A stretch of DNA of 64,000 nt from CAZGIF01 sp964526045 (lineage in GTDB: Bacteria; Patescibacteriota; Gracilibacteria; Absconditabacterales; Absconditicoccaceae). Location: NCBI GenBank assembly GCA_964526045.1, contig CAZGIF010000002.1, forward strand, positions 62,001 through 126,000. Direction: 5' to 3'. The notes below the pieces were generated by a model. That model searched no databases, was not told the origin of the DNA, and worked only from the letters and a program-made list of their open reading frames with translations. A program made the translations under genes and the position numbers. Positions 54,801 through 64,000 of this stretch are shown piece by piece (the stretch's first letter is position 1; each line of letters begins with the position of its first letter).

Positions 54801-57800
54801 CGGTGTTTGTAATATCTATACGGTATTGTATCGTATCTCACACAGTTCATGAGCTTTGAAGAGACGTTTTTTGTATGGAAATATTTGGTTGATTATCTAC
54901 AAAAAATTTATACTGACTCTGTCAAGGTATGTCTACTCATCACGGTTCGCGAGCTGTCAATGTGATAGTATATTCACCGTCTGGCAATACTGATGGTAAT
55001 ACGAGATTCCATATTCCTCATGTTGCGACTAGAGAAGCTGTGTATCAGCTATAGATAGTTCATGACAGACTAAAAAATACTGTATCTCACGATCGAGCCT
55101 CTCACGTAAAGATCATATCTGATCCTGATCAGAACGTATTAACTGGGTCAGGTGAAATGTTTTTTATAGTAGTAAGTGTAGGGATAACAGCAGGTCTTGT
55201 TTGTACAAATCGTTCACCTTGTACTCATCAGACATTATAGCTTACTGTTGTTGTTGTTGAGAACATGTTTGCACTTTGTTGTCTAAGTCTAACAGTGTCT
55301 CAACTGTTGGCAGCAGAAGCATCAGTTGTTCGAACTCACATCATAGGAACGAATATTTCTCATGTGTTGAGAGATCATGTTGATATAATGATTGCAGAAT
55401 AGCTAGGCTCTACAAAAACAGAAGCAGCTTCTATAATATCTGATACTATATTGCTTTCTGGCGTTTGCATAGATGTATTGAGTGGTACATTATATAGATC
55501 TGTAAAGTCTACAAATGTTTCTGGATATGTATCTAAACAACGATTGTTATTAAATTCTCAAACGTACTGACTTGATACATATGGTATATTTGCTAGAGAT
55601 AGCAATCAACCAGTCAGAGAGTTATTTGTTGGTGTCGTGGTTCGTTGGTACGGTTGCTTTTGTCTCAATGCGAGATCTCCATAACTAAGACAGATACTGT
55701 TGTCTTGTGGGAGTCGTGTTGGATCAGTTACGGCGCCAAATGCTCATCATCTTTGGTTCATATTTCCAGAGAAAAGAACCTGTGATACTCATCCAGATTG
55801 ATATTGCAAAAATACTCAATAACGAGCTGGTGCATAGAGATTTGTTTCTATGATTCATGTTGACAATAGTGTTTGTGCGTTTCGATATGGAGGCATATCT
55901 CATATCATGCTGGCATCTGCTAGTCTTGCATTGATAAATGTATTTTTACCATAAAGTTCACCACTATATATGTTATTAAAACTCATAGTTGATGCGAAGT
56001 AATTGCTATCAAAAATATTATTTGGAGCTGCATTATTGATTCCATTAGAACTAATGTAGCTATTACGTATGAGGTTTGGACGTAGTCGATTTGCATAACT
56101 ATATAAACCAATATGTCCTCACATATTGACGATATTGTTGAATGCATGAGTGTCAGCTTGACTAACATATGAAACTGTTGTGTTGTAATAAATATTGTTG
56201 TGGTACAATCTTTCTTCTGCACCATAACTTCCTCATGCAAATGAATTTATAAACAATGAGTTTGTATACTGATCACGAGCATTTCATCCTTCGTTTTCTA
56301 CCGATATATCAAAAAATGAAAGATTATTTAGACTAAAGTATCTGTGTGATCCGAAGACAATATTACTTGTTGTAGAGTATTGTGTATTAGGAATATTAAG
56401 ACCGTCCCTAAATGTTCATCAATCAACTATAGCTTTGGCTGGAGTTTGAAAAATATACATAAATCATGTTGCCATCATACTTGTGTGAACTGTTCATGGT
56501 TTGTTGACGATTGCTGTACATGCTCCAAATGTTATTGTATTTTGTATATCATATTGCCCATCTAGAACGTATATTGTATTTCCTGAAAGTGTGTTCGCAA
56601 CAGGTAAATTAGTTCATCGTTGGCTAGGAGTCCTTGGTGTGACAGTTAGTGTTGTGATATCACAACTGTTTCCGTCTCGATATTGTGTATATGGGGTGTG
56701 ACATCCGTAGAGTTTCTCTTTGAGTTCATCATCGCTAGGGTTTGTTGCTCGTCGTGCATCGTCGATAAATGTGAGTGAATTTTTGTTTCAGACAACGAAT
56801 CACTTACTATTGTATCAAGGAATCATAACTCACCCTGGCTCTCTGGCCCTGACAAATACAGTGTAACTTTTACCTGTAGCAAGATTTCCACTTCGAGTCA
56901 GAGATCGTTTTTCGCTATTGTCTACAATAGTTGTTTGTATTCAATATCCAGCAATAAATACTTCAACAGTATCTCAGACCCATCATGTTCATTCAAAAAA
57001 AGGAGTCTGACTGATATTGTCGTCACACGATTTTATGTTTGTGATGCTTGGTATGATAGCTGGTCTTGTTGTTGTCGTGATAGAACCACGCATTCATCAG
57101 ACGTCAAATGTTGTTTTCTTTGTTGTTCAAAATGTATTTGCAGCTACTGCAAATATATCTCAAGCAAGAGGTCAAGTATTCAGTCCTGCTCAAAGATTTC
57201 AGTTTCATATATTTATGTATCATCAGTTATTTGCTCAATATGCAACCTGAAATCATGCTGGTATATTATTTTCACTGATTCATGTTGAATGAATACTACC
57301 AAGTGGGACGACGTTATTTACTATCACTTCTGGTAATAGATCTATACATGGTCATTGCATACTATTGATATAGATATTTTCTCATACATATTTTTGATCT
57401 GACCAAGATATACTATCTCACGTCAAAAAAATGATATCACTTCCACTGAGAGTCAGAGGTTGTTTTTGTGTAGGTACATTACAACCAAAATATGTATCTA
57501 AGACACTATTTTCTCGATATCATGTCGTTCAATAGACAAAAGTTGTATCTCTTTCATTGAATTTTTCTCTTTGAGGAAATCACAACATATCTTCTCAATA
57601 TTGTTTTTGTGAAAAAGGCGTAGCCATTCGGTTATGTCAGATTCCGTTGCTTTGAGTGAGCGTAGGTGATGCAAGTCATAATGAGAAATTATTTGATCAT
57701 GGATCAAAGTTTCACTGTAGTCAATCATTCGTTTGACTATATATCATATTTGATGGAGTGAGAATATCAGGAAAATTATTATAGCTACTATACTCATATT

Positions 57801-58980
57801 CTCATCGATAATACGATCATGGGAATGGTGTATGAACTCTCACGACTCAACCAGTTTGTGATCCTCATCCAATTCGATATCAGTTCGTATTAATAGCACT
57901 ACCAATATTATTGAAGTATACGTTGTTGAGAAAGCTAGTTCTATTTATTTGTGTCGGCAGTGATCACTGTTCATGTGATATAATTGCAGGATTTATGTTC
58001 ACTAATAATGTATTATTGACAAGACTTCATGGTAACGCTCGAAAATTAGATTTGTCGTAATAATTATTATTTGAAATGATTCTGTTTTGTCGAGTAAGAA
58101 GACCATTTCCTAAAAAAAAGTTATTCTGAAGATATATCTTTCATCCGACTTGATCATTTCTCAGTCAGATATTATTATGCAAAAAAAGATTATCAAAAAA
58201 GTATATATCATTTCATAACCAAAATCGAATTCAATACTCTGTATGAGTGATAATATTGCGATACCAAAGTGTGTTCTTAATGCTTCATAGCGATGCCATA
58301 CCTAGATGACGAAAAAAATTTCTATAAAATGTCTGATTGACTCATTGTGGGCTTCATGATTGTGCTCCATTTGCACTGATAGCAAGACCTTGAGCTTGAG
58401 GTCGTGTTTGCGTAGGTCCTTTGCGTCCGTCAAAGATAATTCACTCTATGACGTTGTGGGTATAGGGTATACGAAATAATGCATATCTATCGTTATTGAG
58501 AGCGCTTGGTTGTGGTTCTTCAGATCCTCTTCATACAAGTACATCTCATCTTCAGATGATTGCTGTACAATCACCAAAGGTTACTGACTCTGTGAGAAAA
58601 TAATCACCATCTTGTAAGATATAGATAGTATGTCACGATGCTATTTCTCCATATGTAGGTCAAGGGTTAGAATTAACAGCTGGAGAGATTTCTCCATTAG
58701 TTGTTGGAAATGTATCAATTCCAGGACTAACTTGTACTATTTGTATCGGTTGAGACAAGCATGAAGCATCATAAAGATCTCAATTATTTTGTTTCCAATA
58801 TTCTGTATATCTTGTTCAAGAACCAAAAACCGTCTCTATGAGATCAGTGTCAGTATATGTATTATTATTATATCATATCCAAAAATCATCATCGAGAAAT
58901 TCTCACGTTTGCCATCAATATGTCAAAGACGTGAATGTACTAGTGAAAAGAAGACAAAGTCAGATGAAATATTTTTTCAT
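51826..58980 (-). CDS. Giant cell-surface protein: beta-helix, Ig-like modules, SLH domain
   Basis: 2384 aa. The frame was checked across nearly its whole length and contains no TAA or TAG. The signal peptide is MKKYFIGLCLLFTSTFTSLTYG. Residues about 100-500 are Asn-rich ladders (NNIFDSNYF and NYYDKSNFR style, IGNDIYFFDNLFLHNNIGLR) typical of right-handed parallel beta-helices with PbH1 repeats. Similar ladders recur near residues 870-1020, with probable Ig-like modules between. Residues about 1980-2040 hold a Cys/Gly linker (NCPKTGGGGGGGV). Residues about 2070-2220 carry SLH-type repeats (FRDITYNVYRKDIESLVDFC, ITKAEFAKIITKV), which bind cell-wall polymers. A large displayed fibre or adhesin is likely. 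Confidence 0.8.
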
Positions 58981-59285
58981 TTTTTGTAGAAAAGTTAAGA
59001 GATAGAAACTATATAGAGTATATCTATGATTCTCTTTCCTACAAAAAACTTCAAATTATATGATTCTAATATATTGACATATTGTGTTTATATGTATTTT
59101 TTGGCACTTTGTAAGTGGTATATTCTTTTGGATTGTAAACTATATGTTATCACAAAAATGATTTCTATGCATTACTGATGTTGTAAATGTCTTTTAGAAG
59201 TATATAGTTTTATGCATTGCACGGTAATATCCACAGAATAAAATAATTGTACACCCTGTGATATTTTTGTTTACATAATAGAGCT
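58981..59285. other. Divergent intergenic region
   Basis: 305 bp between the giant surface-protein gene (-) and nhaD (+). AT-rich. A TTGACA at 59075 lacks a convincing -10 at proper spacing. No gene seen. Confidence 0.4.
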
Positions 59286-60590
59286 ATGACTGAACTTTGA
59301 TGGATAGTATTAAGTATTTTTTGTATGTGATATGTTCTTTTGGTAACAGAACATATTACTCATATTCACAAGTCGGCAACTGTTCTTGTTTTGTGAGCTG
59401 TGATGCGACTTGTTGTTGATGTTGCATTGCCAGACCAGACTGACGCACTCAATACTGCCTTTATTGCGAGTGGAGGAAATACATTTGGTCTGATAATTTT
59501 TTTGTTATGCTCTATGTGATTAATAGAAATATTGAGCCATTATAATTTCTTTTCTTTTATTAAACAAAAAGTCACTGACTATAAATTGCCGATTCGTAAG
59601 CAATTTTGGCTGATTGCGTGAATGACGTTTTTTTTGTCTGCTATTTTGGCTGATTTGACAGTAACTATTGCTATGATTCAGATTTGTAAGAAAATGTTTC
59701 GTTGACATAATTTGTTGGTTATTGGTATTGCAATTGTTTTGATGGCAAATATTGGATGATTACGGTCTCCAGTATGAGATACGACAACCATTATGATGCG
59801 ATTAGCAAATAAATTTAGTGCCTCACAGATCGTATCTTATACCTTCTTGCCCGCATTGATAGGTGGTGTAGTTGCGTCCTATGTTTTGTCTCTTTCGTTG
59901 GATTGTTGCGAAGATGAGGATGCAAATTGTGATTGTGCTCCAATCCCACAAACTCACGTACCGTTTGTTTTTGGTAAAAGTGAAAAAACTGTTATTACAT
60001 TGTGTTTGTTGTCATTTGCTTTGCCGTTGGTTATTAGTCGAATATGACTGCCTCCTTACTTGTGATCTTTGCTTGGATTGTGATTAGTTTGGTTATGTAT
60101 TGGGTTTTTTCGTATTGCTCATCCCAAACAAAGCCATCTCAATGCTCATGTAGAACATATGTTACAAAAAACTGATCTTTCTACGATAGTATTTTTTGTG
60201 TGAATTTTGATGGCGGTATGAGTTTTGGAACATGTGTGAGTTTTGTCTGCATTTACTCAAAGTATTTTTGGAGATAATCCATCAGATTCTGTTATGATAT
60301 TTGGTAGTTTATTGTTGTGATTATTTTCATCTATTTTTGATACTGTTCCATTGACAGCAATTGCTATCGTAAGTATTGAAACAACACCATGGCTTTGGTC
60401 TTTAATGGCTATTACTTTGGGTATTTGATGATGTTTTTTGGTTATTTGAAGCGTATCATGAGTTGTTGCTCAGTGATATTTACCACAAATTACATTTACG
60501 AAATATATTCGTTATGCGTGGTTGCCAACATTATGTGCTTTTATTGCAACAGTATCTACTCGATATTGTATGTTTATTTTTTGGGGGTAA
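59286..60590 (+). CDS. nhaD: NhaD-type Na+/H+ antiporter
   Basis: 434 aa polytopic membrane protein with about 11-12 hydrophobic helices. NTFGLIIFLLCSMGLIEILS and AILADLTVTIAMIQICKKM match NhaD helices, and MANIGGLRSPVGDTTTIMM is the family's conserved membrane motif (usual GGAxSPIGDVTT). SSIFDTVPLTAIAI supplies the second Asp region. It exchanges internal Na+ for external protons. A Cys/Asp-rich loop (CCEDEDANCDCAP, residues about 205-220) is an unusual insertion. About a third of the glycines are TGA. Monocistronic, convergent with a minus-strand gene 7 bp away. Confidence 0.88.
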
Positions 60591-60597
60591 TATCTTG

Positions 60598-60849
60598 TTA
60601 TTTTGGTGCATGTATCATGAGACTAGCAATTCGTGCTATGGTTATCCCAATCAATTTTCATGTTAGGTAAAATCACAGTGGAACACCTCACATCAAAAGG
60701 AGTTTTGACATAAGACTGGATCATCATGAAAAAATAGAGCTTCGTTTTTCTATAAATCATTTGTCGTGAGTTTTGTAATCTGATACGAGTTCTTGATCTG
60801 TAGTATCAACTCAATTTTCTGTTATTGTTTCTTTTTTGGTGTATTTCAT
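60598..60849 (-). CDS. Small membrane protein
   Basis: 83 aa. Residues 1-45 are hydrophilic; the C-terminal LLLMGGVPLGFYLTGKLIGI plus TIARIASLMI form one long or two short membrane segments. It lies 33 bp after the secreted protein at 60883-62658, in the same frame but separated by TAG, so probably cotranscribed. No family recognised. Confidence 0.55.
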
Positions 60850-60882
60850 GAGAAAGTGAATATAAATTTTTTGTGTTACTTT

Positions 60883-62658
60883 CTATTTGCTTCGACATTT
60901 TCCTCAAAGATTTCCGCATTGCAGTTCGCATGCTTCTCAAAGGTTGCGAATAAGACTGTCTTTGTTGTTTCTGTCTGCAACCATACTCTCGGTATATCTT
61001 ATTTTTTGGACCATAGCTGCAATTGCTTTTGTGATTGGTCTTGTGTCAGTAAGTGTTGCCTCTTGCAAGGCTTGTGTGTGTGATGAGATTGTTGTATCCA
61101 ATGTTGTGTTTAATATATCTTCATACGATTGAAGACTTTTGAGTTTGTCTGCATCTAGCGTATATTGCTGTTGTTGTATTATTGCAATTGCTGTTTTTTT
61201 TGCTTTTTTTGCGTCTTGTTGTTGTTTTGTTATCGAAGATTCCGTGTCTGTGAGGTATGATTCTTCTGCTGCTTTTTGTTTTGTCTCAATAACATTCGTA
61301 CGTATAGTATCCAAAAGTTTGTCTCACTGTCATCGAATGCTTTTATCAATCGTTGCGTCTTTGACATAGATTCCATATTGTGTTGCCAATAATTCACGTT
61401 CTCTTTGTATAAATGCTTGATTTTCTTTTTTTGTTTCTGGATCAAGTCACATCGCCCATGTGGAAAAGTTACATTCTTTGTATGCTTGTGTTTCTGTGAT
61501 TTGTGTTGGTTGTCATGCTCATTCTTGTTTTTCTCGAGCTGCTTTGGTGCCATTTTTGGCTTTGTTGTACCTGATATAAATAATTGATTCTGACTCGGTG
61601 TCTACTTTTTTTCGTTCTTCTACTCCCAAGAGAGGATTTCGTGCGCGGGTACATTGTGTTGATATTTTACGATCTCTATTTGTGATACCTTGTAATGCCT
61701 TTTGAAGTGTGATCACTGATTGTTTGATCTCATTTGCGCTGTCTTTTGCTGCTGAAGAAAAGTTGTTTCATACCTCTTTCATTGCCTGACCAAACTTTGT
61801 AAAGTTATCACTACATGCTCAAATCACTCTTGTACATGCATATTCGTCAGTCAAAATTTTTCCATAATCATCTTGAAATATGAGGGAGAAATCTCATTTA
61901 CTAATTTCTTTCATATCTTCGCCATTACCAAAAATACTTGCACTTTTGGTTGCTAAGAAGCTTTTATGTTTTCTATTGAGTTTCCACAAAAATTTGAGTA
62001 ATTGTCAGTATTTTGCATTATCTCAAATACTAACTGAGTCAGTAGCAAAGATTTTATCTTCTCATTGGTATTTTTGTGCAATTTCTAGAAGTTTTTTTTT
62101 GTGTGCTGCAGACAAAGGATCTTTGATAGCTCATGCAAGTGCAGTGTCGAAAAGTATGTCAGAAATGCGAGTATCAAGTTCTTGTAGTTTTTTCCGATCT
62201 CTAATAATGGCTTTTGATCTAAAAATAATAATCCGAGTCATTCAAATATTGCTTGTCGTAATATGAGAAATTATCGTAATTGTTGTAAATGTTGCTTGCC
62301 GTTTTTGTTGCATGTTTTTTTTGAGTCACTGATAGAGTGCTTGAAAGATGTTTTTTCATCAGTTTTGCTTATCAACTGCTTCAAATGGTCATTGTGTAAA
62401 TAGCCCTCCTGGGCTTTCGTATCTTCAAAGGTTTGGTGTAGCTGGGTTTGTTGTATTGATTGTTGCGAGAACTTCTTGCGTAAATGTGATATATTGTTGC
62501 ATGAGAGTTGGCGTTGTGGCACATGCGATACAGGATGTTTCTTCTTGAGCGTATACTTGTGATCAAATTCAGCTAGAAAATATCTGACAACAAAAAAACA
62601 CCAAAATGATGCATTTGATCAGTATATGACGTACCTGTTGTTTTTTGCATATGTTCAT
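60883..62658 (-). CDS. Secreted coiled-coil protein of unknown function
   Basis: 591 aa from ATG 62656-62658, chosen because MNICKKQQVRHILIKCIILV then FFCCQIFSSGIGSQVYA forms a signal peptide. The mature start has a CIAC motif. Residues 150-330 are mixed helical, and the last 220 residues are largely charged or Gln-rich coiled coil (KQQQDAKKAKKTAIAIIQQQ). Scattered cysteines suggest disulphides. Style resembles the Cys-rich secreted pair at 37595-40949. Possibly an envelope or secretion-apparatus part; no family recognised. Confidence 0.65.
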
Positions 62659-62758
62659 CAATACGAAATGTGGGTAAATTAATGATAATAGATACAATAG
62701 AGTATAGAGCTTTGGGTAGATAAATGATAAAAAAGTACGAGTGTTTCTTTTTCATGTA

Positions 62759-62786
62759 TTGACAAATTTAATATTTGGAGTATAAT
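62759..62786 (+). promoter_or_regulatory. Consensus sigma70 promoter
   Basis: A perfect TTGACA, 16 bp, and a perfect TATAAT: the best promoter match noted in the window. The nearest downstream plus-strand gene starts about 290 bp later. Confidence 0.7.
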
Positions 62787-62792
62787 ATATTT

Positions 62793-63040
62793 TACATACG
62801 TTGTGAGTTTTTTTTGTATTGTATATTGGTATTTGATAATTTTGGTTGATTTTTAGTTACGAAAGAGTGTTGTGTGTAACTTGCAAAAATAGTATGTATT
62901 TTAGTTATTAATGTTTGATAGTTGTTCATGTCTGGTGTCGCTGTCTTTAATAAAGTCAAGTATATGTTCTTGTGAAATGTAATTTTGGTGTACTAGTTGT
63001 TTGTTGTGTTTGGCAATATTCGACGAATATTATTTTTTAT
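62793..63040 (+). ncRNA. Candidate small RNA of about 245 nt
   Basis: The interval from the expected start of the consensus promoter to an intrinsic terminator has no ORF with coding character. It could be a free-standing small RNA or a long attenuated leader of the downstream surface protein. No known RNA family (6S, tmRNA, RNase P, SRP) was recognised by eye. Confidence 0.35.
63015..63040 (+). terminator. Intrinsic terminator
   Basis: The stem AATATTC/GAATATT with loop GAC is followed by ATTTTTTAT, 43 bp before the next gene's start. The stem is AT-rich and therefore modest. Confidence 0.5.
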
Positions 63041-63082
63041 CTAAGCTATATTGTATCTTTACACTTTGATTTGTGTTGTTCT

Positions 63083-64000
63083 ATGAGATATATGTATAGT
63101 ATAGTAATTTGGAGTATTGTATTTGTTGTTTGAACTTTGTGAATAGCTTTGTGACAAGATATTACATTTTCTCCTTTGTATCCAGATTATACAGATTCGT
63201 ATGTGCTTCCAGCATGATGTGAAATACTTGTTGATGTGGATATTGATGTTTGAGATAATAAGATTAGTGAAGTTCGTTCTACAATCTGATATGATCGTGA
63301 TGACCTAACATTTGCTAGAATCTTACAAAAAACAAAATCATCAAAAGTACGACACCGTGATGACGTAGACGGAATTGTCTACACACAAAAGGCATCATCA
63401 GGTGAAACGTTGAAACATGTCAGTTTTTCTCTTGTATTTGTTTCTGCTTTGCAAGAAGAACAAGAAAAAAACAAAGAAACAATGCTTTCACTTGTATGAG
63501 AAAAAAGTTACTTAATGACAATAGATGGAGATTCTATCCCGTTGGAATGAGAAGATGTCTCACTAGAATTTGCATACGTTCCAACATGCACACCAGATAC
63601 TATTGATCCTCGTATAGAGTTGCTTACTCCGTCGGAAGACGAAATTGTGCCAGTCAATCAAGCGATTTCATTGCGTGTGCAAGATTTTGAGTCTGGTATT
63701 GATTGGGATAGTTTGGTGATACAATTAGACTGACTTCGTTATCAATCATGAGACGATAACGTCACAATCAAAAACGGTATTGTCCATATAGATCCATTGT
63801 TGGACTATGCACGAGGTACGAGTGTACAACTCAAAGTTACAGTGAGTGATTTGGAACAATTTCCATGAGTGAACACGATCACACGTGCATTTGAGTTTAC
63901 TACCAATACAGATACTCCAATGTGTCAAGAGATGTGATGTTCTGTCTCACTTGGCAGAAAGTTATCAGAAAAAGAATGCGTCCAACTGCAAAAATTGTAT
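63083..64000 (+). CDS. Secreted surface protein with Ig-like modules, 3' partial
   Basis: 306 codons, running off the right edge. The N-terminal hydrophobic segment YSIVIWSIVFVVGTLGIALG is a signal peptide. Residues about 20-160 and 160-280 look like two beta-sandwich modules (ISLRVQDFESGIDWDSLVIQ, VQLKVTVSDLEQFPG) of the type found in bacterial Ig-like or cadherin-like repeats. A Cys-rich part begins near residue 285. Function unknown. Confidence 0.65.

Noticed and set aside
60389..60670. 93-codon plus-strand ORF overlapping the nhaD end
   Set aside because: Out-of-frame shadow of the last helices of the antiporter.
62573..62755. 60-aa minus-strand ORF with hydrophobic N-terminus
   Set aside because: Overlaps the signal peptide of the 591-aa secreted protein in another frame and ends shortly after; the longer protein is better supported.
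1..64000. Apparent frequent in-frame stops suggesting mass pseudogenisation
   Set aside because: All such stops are TGA at positions where families have glycine; TAA and TAG occur only at gene ends. Alternative code, not decay.

Overview
The window comes from an AT-rich bacterium that reads UGA as glycine (genetic code 25), so it belongs to the Absconditabacteria (SR1) / Gracilibacteria part of the Patescibacteria (CPR). Under the standard code nearly every gene looks shattered. When TGA is read as Gly, long frames with intact family motifs appear, including TGA-coded glycines in Walker A loops. All CDS calls below use code 25, with only TAA and TAG as stops. No tRNA, rRNA or CRISPR array was seen. 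LAYOUT. 1-6.3 kb (+): two GCS2-type (glutamate-cysteine ligase-like) proteins flanking an enolase-superfamily epimerase, a class I glutamine amidotransferase, a VanX-type D-Ala-D-Ala dipeptidase and an M20 peptidase. This looks like a pathway that makes or salvages small peptides. 6.4-8.1 kb: a branched-chain aminotransferase and a LmbE/BshB1-type deacetylase. 8.1-11.2 kb: small lipoproteins and secreted proteins with their own promoter and terminators. 11.3-16.4 kb (-): uncharacterised proteins around an 810-aa OmpA-domain protein. 16.7-20.4 kb (+): a TraG/DUF87-type ATPase with a C-terminal S1 domain, and a secreted HExxH protein. 20.4-33.9 kb (+): a nearly complete aromatic amino-acid cluster. 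A promoter, a leader peptide containing YFYYFFF and a terminator/antiterminator pair precede chorismate mutase, TyrA-PheA fusion, AroK-AroD fusion, AroE, an archaeal-type ADH synthase, archaeal-type 3-dehydroquinate synthase II, aspartokinase and aspartate-semialdehyde dehydrogenase. AroA and AroC follow. There is no DAHP synthase and no classical AroB: the shikimate pathway seems to be entered from aspartate semialdehyde, as in methanogens, with the two enzymes that make that precursor in the same operon. 34-41 kb: secreted and surface proteins of unknown function. 41.3-51.8 kb: a 1703-aa RHS/YD-repeat protein ending in a barnase-like RNase domain, its SMI1/KNR4-type immunity gene, then three orphan RHS tips each followed by a putative immunity gene. 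Three copies of a ~195-bp structured repeat mark the cassette boundaries. 51.8-59 kb (-): a 2384-aa beta-helix/SLH surface protein. 59.3-64 kb: an NhaD-type Na+/H+ antiporter, secreted proteins, a candidate small RNA, and the start of another surface protein that runs off the window. Together this suggests a host-associated small cell with much surface and toxin machinery that still makes its own aromatic amino acids by an archaeal-style route under leader-peptide control. Coordinates were derived by hand translation; start codons are less certain than stops because Shine-Dalgarno sites are weak or absent.
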